Of a DNA stretch of 64,000 nt, positions 1 to 8,372 are shown one piece after another (position 1 is the stretch's first letter; every line of letters starts with the position of its first letter). Below the pieces are notes generated by a model. That model saw nothing but the letters and a program-made list of their open reading frames with translations, did not search any database and was not told the DNA's origin. The stretch comes from JALZKA01 sp963753385. GTDB lineage: Bacteria > Actinomycetota > Thermoleophilia > Solirubrobacterales > 70-9. The position numbers and the translations under genes were made by a program. Location: the NCBI GenBank assembly GCA_963753385.1, contig CAVWCC010000005.1, positions 620,001 to 684,000 of the forward strand, in the 5' to 3' direction.

Positions 1-2
1 AC

Positions 3-419
3 GACCTGGTCAGAGGCTGTGGCCAGCACTTCATGGAGGGCCTGCAGCTTCCGCCCGCCGACCTGGCGCCGGAGGTTTTCGCCGGTGCCTCGTCGGAGAA
101 CGAGCGAGTCCGGCGCATGGTCGAGACGTCTTTCCTCGCCTACGAGCGTGGGGCGGACGGCATCACGGCTGCGCGCCGCGAGCGAAACGACGTACCGGCG
201 TTGGATGAGTCGATGACAGAGCTCGACAACTCCTTCGACGCGCTCGTTGCCGAGGTGCTGCGCCCGCAGCACCCGGACAGCTCGTCGGTGGCGGCCCTCC
301 GAGCGCTCACCGACGTCGAGGTCTGGCGAACACTGCGGGGGGGGACCACCCCCGATGCGGCGGTGGACCAGGCGAGCGCAGCGGTCGGGCGCTGGCTCGA
401 GGCACATCCGGCACACTGA
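3..419 (+). CDS. TetR-type regulator, C-terminal part (5' truncated by window edge)
   Basis: The reading frame is open from the first bases of the window, so the gene starts outside it. What remains is about 138 residues of mostly helical sequence without a DNA-binding helix-turn-helix, ending in AVGRWLEAHPAH. It resembles the ligand-binding and dimerisation half of TetR-family repressors, but the family cannot be proved without the N-terminus. It is followed by a tRNA-like fragment and an alpha/beta hydrolase on the same strand. Confidence 0.5.
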   Translation, partial: DLVRGCGQHFMEGLQLPPADLAPEVFAGASSENERVRRMVETSFLAYERGADGITAARRERNDVPALDESMTELDNSFDALVAEVLRPQHPDSSSVAALRALTDVEVWRTLRGGTTPDAAVDQASAAVGRWLEAHPAH

Positions 420-520
420 CAACGTCGCGCCACCGTCCGTTCTCCCGCTCAGTGCTCCATGCGCGGTTCCACGCCCCTGGCCGCAAGCTCGATCACCCCG
501 AACTCCATGGCGGTTCGATG

Positions 521-559
521 CTCTCAGGAGGTCGCCGGGTTCGAGTCCCGCTAGGTCCA
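521..559 (+). pseudogene. tRNA 3'-end fragment (variable loop, T arm, acceptor strand)
   Basis: The stretch reads as variable loop, T arm with loop TTCGAGT and a five-pair stem with one mismatch, and the 3' acceptor strand TAGGTCC plus discriminator A. No matching 5' acceptor strand, D arm or complete anticodon stem lies upstream, so it cannot be a working tRNA. A run of five T follows. It is probably an attachment-site remnant left by an integrating element. Confidence 0.5.
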
Positions 560-639
560 CTTTTTGGGTCTGCGCCGACGCCGAATCCCTCTCGGGGGTC
601 CTTCTTCTCGTGCATTTCAACAGCGAGCCCGATTCGGGC

Positions 640-645
640 TACGGT
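640..645 (+). promoter_or_regulatory. -10 box TACGGT of a leaderless promoter
   Basis: TACGGT lies six bases before the GTG start of the hydrolase gene and no Shine-Dalgarno sequence is present, so transcription should begin at or next to the start codon. No clear -35 box is visible. Confidence 0.4.
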
Positions 646-651
646 TCGCGC

Positions 652-1440
652 GTGAGCCGGATCGAGCGGTTCGAATCCGCCGACGGGACAATTCTCGCCT
701 GCGATGTCGCGGGGGACGGACCACCACTTGTGCTCGTACACGGGACCAGCACCGACCACACGCGCTGGGCGCCCGTGATCACCGCCCTCAGCGCCGACTT
801 CACGACCTACGCGATGGATCGACGCGGGCGAGGGGCGAGCGCCGACGCCGAGGCGTACTCGATCGAGCTGGAGTTCGACGATGTCGCGGCCGTGATCGAC
901 GGGATCGGAGGCGCCGTCGATGTGCTCGGTCACTCCTATGGCGCCGTGTGCTCGCTGGAGGCGACGCTGCGCACCTCGCGAGTTCGGCGGCTCGTCCTCT
1001 ACGAGCCGCCGCTACCGGTCGGCATCGAGATCTACCCGCCCGGTTTGATCGAGCGGCTGGACCAGCTCCTGGCCGCAGGAGACCAAGACGGTGTCGTGGC
1101 GACGTTCTTTCGGGAGGTCGTCAGGATGCCTGAGGCCGAGCTGGACATCATGCGTTCCGATCCGAGCTGGGAGGCACGGATGGCAGCTGCTCACACGATT
1201 CCTCGTGAACTGGGGATCGCCGATGCCTACGACCCCGACTTCGAGCGCTTCGCGACAGTTCGCGTTCCCACGCTCCTGCTCTTGGGCGGTGACAGCCCGT
1301 CGTTCCTCGTCGACCCAACGCGTCGACTGCACGAATCCATCTCCGAGTCGAAGCTGACGGTGATGCCGGGCCAGCAGCACGTCGCGATGAACACGGCACC
1401 CGATCTGTTCCTGGAGCACGTCGTCGACTTTCTCGTCTGA
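652..1440 (+). CDS. alpha/beta hydrolase
   Basis: A 262-residue alpha/beta-hydrolase-fold protein. Visible motifs are the oxyanion-hole segment LVLVHGTSTDH near residue 28, the nucleophile elbow GHSYGA near residue 91 (catalytic Ser), an acidic residue after the LLLLGGD strand, and a histidine in PGQQHVAMN near the C-terminus. The substrate cannot be predicted. The GTG start was chosen because the fold begins directly after it and a -10 box sits just upstream; the open frame extends further 5' but that part is not hydrolase-like. Confidence 0.8.
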   Translation: MSRIERFESADGTILACDVAGDGPPLVLVHGTSTDHTRWAPVITALSADFTTYAMDRRGRGASADAEAYSIELEFDDVAAVIDGIGGAVDVLGHSYGAVCSLEATLRTSRVRRLVLYEPPLPVGIEIYPPGLIERLDQLLAAGDQDGVVATFFREVVRMPEAELDIMRSDPSWEARMAAAHTIPRELGIADAYDPDFERFATVRVPTLLLLGGDSPSFLVDPTRRLHESISESKLTVMPGQQHVAMNTAPDLFLEHVVDFLV

Positions 1441-1491
1441 CCTTCGGGCGGGAGCTCGAGATCGCCAAGGGCACAAGCGAGCATCAATTGA

Positions 1492-1682
<191 letters not shown>

Positions 1683-1905
1683 TCGCAGTGGTAAGTACTT
1701 TGACGCGCCTCGGGCGTTGAAGGGGTTCGTGCACTGAATTGGTTCGGTTCATGCCTGCATGAGCCGCCTGCCCAGGCTCGGGCCTACACGTTTACTCGTC
1801 AGGTCCCGGCCCGCAGTCAGCCCGGCGGTGCTGTCCGCACAGGCGAAGACTCCGGTCGGTCGGCGGCGCTCGACAGATCCACGCCCGCACGGCGGCGCGC
1901 CTGGG
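1683..1905. other. Intergenic, no gene recognised
   Basis: Between repeat copy A and the end of the SnoaL-like gene I see no coding signal, stable hairpin or repeat on either strand. Short open frames here have no recognisable family. It may be decayed island DNA. Confidence 0.4.
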
Positions 1906-2361
1906 TCAACTCAAGATGGGTTCGGCAAGTGCTTCGTCGAGGCCAGCTGCCGCTTGGGCCTTTAGCGCGCGGTCGACTTCTTGCGAGTCTTCAAAGACGT
2001 CGAGTTCATGGATCTTGCCCCACCTGAGGGTGATGACGTGAATGGCATGTTGGGAATACGGACCACCGTCCAGCAGCGTTGCGCTTCCGTCCCACTGGAC
2101 GAACACCATGGTGTGCCACGGCCAGCCCGTTACCCAGACGTTCTTGATCTCGAGATGGAGATTGGGCAGGACCCGCGCGAGGCGTTCAAACCAGAGGCGC
2201 AGCGTGTCTCTGTCGTGGCGCTGACCACCAATCGCGTGGTTGCCACCAAAGCGGTGATGGACATTCGGTGCGATTGATTGCATCAGCTCATCCCAACGAT
2301 GGTCGTTGACCTGGTCGAAGCTCTGTCGGATTCTGCTCTTGACGATCCTCCTGTAGAGCAT
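1906..2361 (-). CDS. SnoaL-like / NTF2-fold protein
   Basis: A 151-residue protein with the pattern of the SnoaL-like (NTF2-fold) family: an N-terminal helix pair, NVHHRFGGNHAIGGQ, the middle block RLWFERLARVLPNLHLEI, and the strand region HAIHVITLRWGKIHELDVFED. Members bind or cyclise small hydrophobic molecules, and many have no known reaction. Its ATG overlaps the stop of the upstream decayed gene by one base (TGATG), which implies the two were once translated together. Confidence 0.7.
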   Translation of the reverse strand: MLYRRIVKSRIRQSFDQVNDHRWDELMQSIAPNVHHRFGGNHAIGGQRHDRDTLRLWFERLARVLPNLHLEIKNVWVTGWPWHTMVFVQWDGSATLLDGGPYSQHAIHVITLRWGKIHELDVFEDSQEVDRALKAQAAAGLDEALAEPILS

Positions 2362-2690
2362 CAGATGTCCTCCAATTGTTTGTGGGTCATGTCAGCGGCA
2401 AAACCGTGCACTTCCTCGTCGACATGGTTGGCGAGGAAGTGGCCGAGGAAGCTGAGTCGGGCCAGGGCTCCGAGGACGGGACGGAGCTGGACCTGGACGG
2501 TGCAGGCGAAGTCCGACGCTGTGGCGCCCTTCGGTGTCACCTCAAGCGTCCATCACACACTGGCGGCGCCTTGATGGCCCTCGGCGCAAGCCTGGTAGTC
2601 GGCATCAGAGAGCCGGAACAGCCAGGCTTCGAGGTCGATCGCGTCGCTTGGCGCGTTCAGAGTCACGCGGGCGGTGTGGCTGATTGGCAT
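2361..2690 (-). pseudogene. Small gene with an in-frame TGA, possibly SRPBCC-like
   Basis: A single frame runs from ATG at 2690 to TGA at 2361 (about 109 codons) but is interrupted by TGA at 2553-2555 after 45 codons. The sense parts read as one protein: a start MPISHTARVTLNAP, then WTLEVTPKGATA and a C-terminal amphipathic segment LGHFLANHVDEEVHGFAADM, which recalls SRPBCC/polyketide-cyclase-like proteins. The stop overlaps the start of the next gene, so the reading frame was once real. No selenocysteine signal is visible. The family call is tentative. Confidence 0.45.
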
Positions 2691-2724
2691 CAGGCCGTCC
2701 CTTCGGTCCGTGTACTCGCACGGG

Positions 2725-3186
2725 TCACGCGTCCTCGCCGTTGAGGTCGATCCGGATCGTCGTCGGATTCGTCTGCAGGAGGCGTACGGTCGCCGTACTC
2801 AGTCTCGTGATCGCGCGCTTCGAGTTGATGTACCGCAGTCGCTCTCGTGGATCGTCGCCGGGGACGACCCGCGCGGTGCCCTGGTGCCATCGGTGCCCGA
2901 CGCGAACCCGAACGCGCGGGTTCGCCTCGATGTTCCTGACATAGCTCGCCCGGCGCCCGTGCTCGGCGACGATCCAGAAGACCCCGTCGTCGAGACCGTT
3001 GGTGACCGGGTTGCGTCTTGGCTCCCCGGTCTTGCGGCCGATGGTCTCCAGGATCGCGGTCCCGGGGGCCGGAAGCCCAAGGCGAAATAGCCCGCGGACG
3101 ATGGGATTGACCACGTACTTCGCTGTCCCACTGGCCACCCTTCGCTTTAGCTCATGGCCGCCCGGCGTCTCACTGCGATCCGCCAC
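2725..3186 (-). CDS. F420-dependent nitroreductase-family protein (DUF385/Ddn-like)
   Basis: A 153-residue protein of the deazaflavin (F420)-dependent nitroreductase family. The family block is seen in ILETIGRKTGEPRRNPV, followed by FWIVAEHGRRASYVRNIEANPRVRVRV, where the conserved N-P-x-V/A segment occurs. Members use reduced F420 to reduce quinones or nitro compounds near the membrane. The GTG at 3186 was chosen because the frame further upstream runs into repeat copy B and is not protein-like. It lies inside the island flanked by the two repeat copies. Confidence 0.75.
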   Translation of the reverse strand: MADRSETPGGHELKRRVASGTAKYVVNPIVRGLFRLGLPAPGTAILETIGRKTGEPRRNPVTNGLDDGVFWIVAEHGRRASYVRNIEANPRVRVRVGHRWHQGTARVVPGDDPRERLRYINSKRAITRLSTATVRLLQTNPTTIRIDLNGEDA

Positions 3187-3207
3187 GCATGCCAACCTAC
3201 CGCGCCA

Positions 3208-3400
<193 letters not shown>

Positions 3401-3425
3401 AACGACCTTCCCCTGGCCGGGGCCG

Positions 3426-3431
3426 TAGATT
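3426..3431 (+). promoter_or_regulatory. -10 box TAGATT of a leaderless promoter
   Basis: TAGATT lies eight bases before the ATG of the next gene, with no ribosome binding site between them. Confidence 0.5.
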
Positions 3432-3439
3432 GAGCGCTG

Positions 3440-3856
3440 ATGGTGGAGGCCCACCAACGACTGATTCGACGGGCTGCGCGCGCTTTTGACGAGCGCGACG
3501 TCGATGCGGTCGTCTCGGCGATGCATCCCGATGCTGAGGTCGAGTTGATCGGTGGCTTCGAGGGCGTGATGGGGCAGACCTTTCACGGGGAGGAGGGAGT
3601 GCGGCGCTTCTGCGAGGAGTGGTTCACGGCCTTCAGGGCGATGACGGTCGAGGTCGAGAGGTTCCTCGATGCGGGGGAGCAGATCCTCATACTCACCAGG
3701 CTGAAGGCCACCGGGACGGGGAGCGAAGTCCCCGTTGAGCTGCTCGGAGCCGCCGTCTACAGCTTCAGCGACGGCAAGATCGCCAGAATCGACTTCTACT
3801 ACGACCGCGATCAGGCCCTCAAAGCTGCCGGGCTTTCTGATCGGGCTGCCTCGTAG
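3440..3856 (+). CDS. SnoaL-like / NTF2-fold protein
   Basis: A 138-residue NTF2-fold protein. The typical order is an N-terminal helix RAARAFDERDVDAVVSAMHPDAEVEL, a phosphate-loop-like FHGEEGVRRFCEEW, and C-terminal strands with FSDGKIARIDFYYDRDQAL. Such proteins are small-molecule binders or isomerases of unknown substrate. It is expressed from its own leaderless promoter and is followed by an SDR gene with its own promoter. Confidence 0.75.
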   Translation: MVEAHQRLIRRAARAFDERDVDAVVSAMHPDAEVELIGGFEGVMGQTFHGEEGVRRFCEEWFTAFRAMTVEVERFLDAGEQILILTRLKATGTGSEVPVELLGAAVYSFSDGKIARIDFYYDRDQALKAAGLSDRAAS

Positions 3857-3972
3857 CCCTCGTCTCGTCGCGGCCCAGGCCATTGGGGCTGGCTCGCTTT
3901 CGGAAAAGTCCTGCACCGAGCGGCAACGCGGCCGTGGCACTCGGGCACGCCTTGTTCGTGATCGACGAGGTC

Positions 3973-3978
3973 TAGGGT
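3973..3978 (+). promoter_or_regulatory. -10 box TAGGGT of a leaderless promoter
   Basis: TAGGGT lies seven bases before the ATG of the SDR gene, with no ribosome binding site. Confidence 0.4.
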
Positions 3979-3985
3979 TCGAGCA

Positions 3986-4771
3986 ATGGATCTGGGCCTG
4001 ACCGGCAAGCGTGCCCTCGTAACCGGTGCGAGCAAGGGAATCGGTTTGGCCATCACGAGTGCGCTTGTGGCCGAGGGCGCGCAGGTCGTGGCCGGCTCGC
4101 GGAGCGTCAGCGAAGAGCTGCGCCGGCTGATCGACGGCGGACAGGCACGGCAGGTGGGCGTCGATCTCTCGACCGCCGATGGTCCGGCCGAGCTCGTCGC
4201 CTCGGCGCTTGAGGATGGTCCCCTCGACGTGCTCGTCAACAACGTCGGCGCCGTGACTCCACGACTCGATGGGTTCCTCTCGGTGACCGACGATCAGTGG
4301 CTCCAGTCGCTCAATTTGGGGTTCATGGCTGCGGTTCGCGCAACCCGCGCAGCCCTGCCGGGCATGCTCGAGGCGGGCCGAGGCACGATCGTCAACATCT
4401 GCTCGGTGAACGCCTTTCTGCCGGACCCGGGCGTGATCGACTACAGCGCCGCGAAGGCCGCGCTGGCCAACTTCTCCAAGTCGCTGTCGAAGGAGGTCGG
4501 TCCTCGAGGCATCCGCGTCAACGCGGTGAGCCCGGGGCCGGTCTCCACCGAGCTTTGGCTGGGCGACCACGGTGTCGCGGCGACGGTCGCCGCGGCGCAG
4601 GGAGGCGATGCGCACAACGTCGCCGATCAGCAGGCCGGACGAGCCGCGACCGGCCGCTTCACCGAACCTCACCAGGTCGCCGACCTGGTGGTGCTGCTGG
4701 CCAGTGATCGGGCCGGCAACGTAACGGGATCTGACTTCGTGATTGACGGCGGCCTCGTCGAGACCCTCTGA
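3986..4771 (+). CDS. Short-chain dehydrogenase/reductase (SDR)
   Basis: A 261-residue classical SDR. It shows the nucleotide-binding motif TGASKGIG (residues 14-21), NNVGAV in the NNAG position, catalytic Ser in ICSVNAF, the YSAAK catalytic pair (Tyr and Lys), and the C-terminal signature NVTGSDFVIDGGL. The chain reduces or oxidises an unknown carbonyl or alcohol with NAD(P)H. The ADQQAGRAATGR segment before the C-terminal motif is typical of the family loop. Confidence 0.85.
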   Translation: MDLGLTGKRALVTGASKGIGLAITSALVAEGAQVVAGSRSVSEELRRLIDGGQARQVGVDLSTADGPAELVASALEDGPLDVLVNNVGAVTPRLDGFLSVTDDQWLQSLNLGFMAAVRATRAALPGMLEAGRGTIVNICSVNAFLPDPGVIDYSAAKAALANFSKSLSKEVGPRGIRVNAVSPGPVSTELWLGDHGVAATVAAAQGGDAHNVADQQAGRAATGRFTEPHQVADLVVLLASDRAGNVTGSDFVIDGGLVETL

Positions 4772-4777
4772 CGCACC

Positions 4778-4894
4778 TTTCCGGCCCTCGACCGTCCGCT
4801 CGATCAGCCCGACGCTCTCGAGCACCCTCACGTGCTTGGATGCGGCGGGAAACGACATCTCAAATGGCTCGGCAAGCGCGCCGATCGTCAGATC
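4778..4894 (-). pseudogene. ArsR-type regulator fragment
   Basis: On the minus strand a 39-codon stretch reads DLTIGALAEPFEMSFPAASK followed by HVRVLESVGLIERTVEGRK. This is the core winged-helix of ArsR-family repressors that are usually paired with SRPBCC genes. Both ends are missing: the C-terminal side stops at the SDR gene and the N-terminal side runs into the DUF899 leader. It is a remnant, not a working gene. Confidence 0.6.
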
Positions 4895-4932
4895 TGAACG
4901 CAGTCAGTCCGAGCCCGACGAGAAGGAGACCG

Positions 4933-5631
4933 ATGACCATCCCGACCGCTGTCGCGTCCGAAAAGGAGTGGAACTCCAAACGCGAGACGCTCCTAGTCAA
5001 GGAAAAGCAGCTCACTCGCGCGCGCGACGCGCTGGCCGCTGAGCGCCGTCGGCTGCCGATGGTCCGAGTCGAAAACGACTATCGCTTCGAAGGCCCGGAG
5101 GGCGAGGCCAGCCTCCTCGAACTCTTCGAGGGGCGTCGACAGCTGATCGTCTACCGCTTCTTCCTGGACCCGGGAATGCAAATCGCCGAGTATCCGGAGC
5201 AGGGCTGCCCCGGCTGCACCATGTTCGCCGACAACCTGCCGAACCTGACCCACCTAAACGCGCGCGACACGACAATGGTCTTCGTGTCGGTGGGCTCCCA
5301 AGACGCGATTCGACGCTACCGCAAGCGCATGGGCTGGGACGTGCCCTGGTACACGACGCTCGACGATTTCTCGTCGGACTTCGACGTCCCCGAGTACTGG
5401 GGTGTCAACGTCTTCCTGCGCGACGGTGACCAGATCTACCGCAGCTACTTCGCCGCCGGCCGCGCCGCCGAGGACCTCAGCAGCGTCTGGGGGCTTTTGG
5501 ACATCACGCCGTTCGGCCGCCAGGAGGAGTGGCAGGACGCGCCCGACGGCGTACCGCAGGATCCCACCGGCTCATGGGTGCGCAGGCACGACGAGTACAC
5601 CCCCGGCGAGCTCGCCGGAGGCAGCACATGA
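4933..5631 (+). CDS. DUF899 thioredoxin-like protein
   Basis: A 232-residue DUF899 protein with a thioredoxin-like fold. Family marks are RQLIVYRFFLDPG, the CPGC pair in EQGCPGCTMFADN, and the segment RMGWDVPWYTTLDDFSSDF. The function is not established. The ATG at 4933 is preceded by AAGGAG, which decides the start over longer open frames. Its stop overlaps the start of the VOC gene (ATGA), so the two are co-translated. Relatives often sit beside ArsR and VOC genes, as here. Confidence 0.85.
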   Translation: MTIPTAVASEKEWNSKRETLLVKEKQLTRARDALAAERRRLPMVRVENDYRFEGPEGEASLLELFEGRRQLIVYRFFLDPGMQIAEYPEQGCPGCTMFADNLPNLTHLNARDTTMVFVSVGSQDAIRRYRKRMGWDVPWYTTLDDFSSDFDVPEYWGVNVFLRDGDQIYRSYFAAGRAAEDLSSVWGLLDITPFGRQEEWQDAPDGVPQDPTGSWVRRHDEYTPGELAGGST

Positions 5632-6068
5632 CTCTCCAACGGATGGACAACGTTCTCATCAACGTCGAGGACATGGAGGCTGCCAAGGCGTTTTTCACCG
5701 AGCTCGGTATGGAGCTGGAAGGCGAGACGACGGTCGAGGGGCCGTGGGCGGGCCAAGTCATCGGGCTCGACGACGTCCGCGCCGACATCAGCATGATGCG
5801 AACCCCGGACGGCCACGGCCGGGTTGAGCTGTCGAAGTTCCACACGCCGCCGGCGGTGAGGACCGAGCCCGAGAACACGCCGTCGAACGCGCTCGGCATG
5901 CGCCGCATCATGTTCACGGTCGACGACGTCGACGACGTCGTCGACCGCCTACGCAGCCACGGCGGCGAGCTCGTGGGCGAGATCGCGCAGTACGAGGACA
6001 TGTATCGGCTCTGCTTCCTGCGTGGCCCTGAGGGCATCATCATCGGGTTGGCCGAGGAGCTCCGCTGA
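5628..6068 (+). CDS. VOC-family (glyoxalase-like) protein
   Basis: A 146-residue protein of the vicinal oxygen chelate fold with the two beta-alpha-beta-beta-beta modules, beginning MDNVLINVEDMEAAKAFF and again RRIMFTVDDVDDVVDRLRSHG. The closing strand LCFLRGPEGIIIGLAEEL carries the conserved acidic metal ligand. The substrate is unknown. It overlaps the DUF899 gene by four bases. Confidence 0.8.
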   Translation: MTLQRMDNVLINVEDMEAAKAFFTELGMELEGETTVEGPWAGQVIGLDDVRADISMMRTPDGHGRVELSKFHTPPAVRTEPENTPSNALGMRRIMFTVDDVDDVVDRLRSHGGELVGEIAQYEDMYRLCFLRGPEGIIIGLAEELR

Positions 6069-6225
6069 ACGACACTCCGGCACAGGCACGCGTGGTCAGC
6101 TGAGTACCCTTGGTGTGCGGCTGTCCTCGGGTCCATTCTCCTTCCCCTCCGCCCAGCGACAGCTCTTGTCCTCGAGGGGGATCGAGATCGGCACCTTGAT
6201 CGGTGACCAGCAAAGGAGAAGTGGG

Positions 6226-6363
6226 ATGGCCTCGGGCAGCAAGCGGAAGACCACGATGGCGAAGCTCAACCGTGAACGCCGGCTCGTGGAGCGGCGGCAG
6301 GAGAAGCAGGCCAAGAAGGCCGCGCGGAAGCAGGCGGCCGCAGACGCCCGGGCGCACGACTAG
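6226..6363 (+). CDS. Small basic helical protein
   Basis: A 45-residue protein made almost entirely of Lys, Arg, Glu and Ala, starting MASGSKRKTTMAKLNRERR. It is predicted to form one highly charged helix. The start has a good ribosome site (AAGGAG nine bases upstream). I believe similar short proteins occur in related actinobacteria, but no function is known; nucleic-acid or ribosome binding is possible from charge alone. Confidence 0.6.
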   Translation: MASGSKRKTTMAKLNRERRLVERRQEKQAKKAARKQAAADARAHD

Positions 6364-6386
6364 CTGAATCGGCACCCTCCCGTTAG

Positions 6387-6953
6387 CTAATCCGCTTCGG
6401 GCAGCAGGCCGTCGCGATAACGGGTCGGCCTGGGCGCTCCGAATCGCGCATACGCGAGCTCGCCGTCCTGGGTGTCCTCGGGCGAGCTCGCGTTGTAACG
6501 AGCAGCCGTGTCGTCCGCGCAGTAATAGCCCCATGGCCCGTCCTTCTGGAACTGCCGCGAGCTCGCGCAGAGCAGGACGCAGGGCCCGTCGCCGGCGCCG
6601 GCGAAGGCGTGTCGGGTCTCCGGTGGGCAGTGGACGAAGTCCCATTGCTTCAGCGGGCGCTCTCTGCCCTCGACGATCAGCAGCGCCTCGCCCGATAGGA
6701 CGAGGAAGTCCTCCTGCTCCGTCTCCCAGTGGTACGTGTCCGTCGGCTCCCCGGGGCCCACGACCCGGATCGCCATCCCTAGCATCGGGAAGAAGGACTC
6801 GGCCTCGTACTCGTCCCAGCCAGTGAGCGGCACGCTGTGTCCGCGGCCGGGATTCTCGAACCAGCGCGCGTCGCGCGCGTTCATCACGAACCAGCCATCG
6901 CTCGCCGGCACGAGCCCCGCCTCGGTCTGCTCGAGCTCCGCCTCCGGGACCAT
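6387..6953 (-). CDS. Cupin-domain protein
   Basis: A 188-residue protein with one cupin barrel: the first motif contains DTYHWETEQEDFLVLSGEA and the second contains PPETRHAFAGAGDGPC. The metal-ligand pattern (His, Glu, later His) is present. The ATG at 6953 was chosen because the frame upstream runs through a tRNA-like fragment and into a different, decayed gene. The substrate is unknown. Confidence 0.75.
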   Translation of the reverse strand: MVPEAELEQTEAGLVPASDGWFVMNARDARWFENPGRGHSVPLTGWDEYEAESFFPMLGMAIRVVGPGEPTDTYHWETEQEDFLVLSGEALLIVEGRERPLKQWDFVHCPPETRHAFAGAGDGPCVLLCASSRQFQKDGPWGYYCADDTAARYNASSPEDTQDGELAYARFGAPRPTRYRDGLLPEAD

Positions 6954-6971
6954 CGGCCGGATCGTATAGGC

Positions 6972-7002
6972 GAGGCCGCCGGTTCGAATCCGGCTAGCTC
7001 CA
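6972..7002 (+). pseudogene. tRNA 3'-end fragment
   Basis: The T arm (GCCGG, loop TTCGAAT, CCGGC) and acceptor strand TAGCTCC plus A are intact, but nothing of the anticodon or D arm is present. It has the same acceptor end as the fragments at 1682 and 3398. It sits exactly between the cupin gene and a VOC gene that is cut off at this point, as expected of an integration junction. Confidence 0.6.
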
Positions 7003-7224
7003 TCTCCGAGATACCTAACCCAGGGAATACCGTCATCGACCAGCGCCTGCTTGAACGGCTTGGCAGCAGGGTGGCTGTCCGGCTCCAGCAGCAGCTCGGT
7101 CCCGTCCGGGTCATCCGGTGAGACGACGGTCAGCCAGCGTGCTTCGCCGACGGGGACGTCGGTCTTCTCCACGAGCCCGAGAGTTCTCCGTGTAGAACCT
7201 CAGTGCCTTGGTCTGGTCATCCAC
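7003..7224 (-). pseudogene. Truncated, frameshifted VOC gene
   Basis: On the minus strand the frame begins VDDQTKALRFYTE, shifts by one base near 7190, and continues KTDVPVGEARWLTVVSPDD to ALVDDGIPW, a typical VOC protein of the glyoxalase type. A stop codon precedes the first part, and the C-terminal half is lost at the tRNA fragment (6972-7002). It is a remnant broken at both ends. Confidence 0.6.
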
Positions 7225-7246
7225 CTAGCTACCGAAAGGAGAGGCT

Positions 7247-7792
7247 GTGCCGGAGGATCTGTTCAAACCGCCGCTCGGCGAGCCGCACCACTGCGCCTAC
7301 GTCGTCGAGGACATCGAGGCGACCGTGAACCGCCTGGTCGATCAACTGGGCGCCGGACCGTTCTTCCTCGTCGAGAACGTGCCGCTGGAGAAGGTTCTCT
7401 CGCGCGGTGAGCCGGCGGAGCTCGTCCACCATTCAGCCTTTGGCTGCTGCGGCAGAGGCGCGATCGAGCTGATGGAGATCATCAGCGCGGCGCCCGAGCG
7501 GGTCAAGGAGCGCTTTTCAGTTCCTCGGCCGGGAATCCACCACGTCGCCTACGTCGTGTCGCCGGCGGAGGTGCCTGAGGTGCGGAAATCGCTCGACCAG
7601 CGCGGTCTGCCGCAATATCTGAGCGCTGAGCTCGGCGAAACCCACAACACCTTCCATGACGCCTCCGCATCGCTGGGACACGACATCGAGATCCATGACG
7701 ACGTCCCGGGATTGCGTGATTTCTTCGAGATGGTCAGAGGCGCGGCCGAGGGCTGGGACGGCTCGGAACCGCTGCGCCCGATCACGAGCTGA
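7247..7792 (+). CDS. VOC-family protein (methylmalonyl-CoA epimerase-like)
   Basis: A 181-residue VOC protein with two modules: HHCAYVVEDIEATVNRLVDQ and, after a linker, HHVAYVVSPAEVPEVRKSLD. The shared HH-A-Y-V-V pattern supplies metal-binding histidines as in the glyoxalase_4/epimerase branch. The GTG start has AAAGGAG upstream. The substrate is unknown. Confidence 0.75.
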   Translation: MPEDLFKPPLGEPHHCAYVVEDIEATVNRLVDQLGAGPFFLVENVPLEKVLSRGEPAELVHHSAFGCCGRGAIELMEIISAAPERVKERFSVPRPGIHHVAYVVSPAEVPEVRKSLDQRGLPQYLSAELGETHNTFHDASASLGHDIEIHDDVPGLRDFFEMVRGAAEGWDGSEPLRPITS

Positions 7793-7829
7793 TCGCTGGT
7801 TCGGGCACGTGCGCGGCCGCCGACCCGGC

Positions 7830-8324
7830 TCAGAGGCCCGGCTTCGTGACCATCAGGTACACGGCCGCGATCACCAGCACGTCGGCGACGGTTCCGAGGG
7901 CGGCCTCGATCCGCACGCGCCGCCGGTACTCGGCCGACAGGATTACGTCGCCGCTTCCCGATGCTTCGATGTCGCGCTCGACCATTCGCTGCAACCGGCG
8001 ATCCTCGGGGATGAAGTACGCCCCGAGCATCAGCGCGAGCACGACCACGATCGTCAGCGCCCCCACCAGCCAGAACTCGCCCAGCTCGTAGCCGAGCTCG
8101 TCGACCTGGTAGAGGCCGGTGGCCAGGACGACGACCAGCGCCGGCAGCGCCAGGAGCGTGTTGATCGCGAGCTGGAAGCGATGCTTGAAGGGGAGGAACC
8201 GCGGGTTCAGCCTCATCGCCACCGGATAGGTGAACGCCTCAACGAACGGGGCCCCGAGGCCGATGATTGCGGCGGTGATGTGCAGGAAGAGCGAGACCTC
8301 GAAGCTCGTGATCCCGAGCGGCAT
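7830..8324 (-). CDS. Four-helix membrane protein (DUF2269-like)
   Basis: A 164-residue integral membrane protein with four hydrophobic helices (about residues 9-30, 50-70, 82-103 and 143-160). The N-terminal FLHITAAIIGLGAP, with a His in the first helix, resembles DUF2269. The function is unknown. It is divergent from the DUF1772 gene, and both are small membrane proteins of similar topology. Confidence 0.6.
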   Translation of the reverse strand: MPLGITSFEVSLFLHITAAIIGLGAPFVEAFTYPVAMRLNPRFLPFKHRFQLAINTLLALPALVVVLATGLYQVDELGYELGEFWLVGALTIVVVLALMLGAYFIPEDRRLQRMVERDIEASGSGDVILSAEYRRRVRIEAALGTVADVLVIAAVYLMVTKPGL

Positions 8325-8354
8325 GCGGCGCGACTATAAACGCGCGTACCCGAG

Positions 8355-8360
8355 TACGCT
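8355..8360 (+). promoter_or_regulatory. -10 box TACGCT before the DUF1772 gene
   Basis: TACGCT ends twelve bases before the ATG. There is no ribosome site, so a leaderless or very short leader is expected. Confidence 0.35.
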
Positions 8361-8372
8361 GGGCGCGTTCCG

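Noticed and set aside
2553..2555. Selenocysteine at the in-frame TGA
   Set aside because: No hairpin of SECIS type follows and the family call gives no reason for a selenoprotein.
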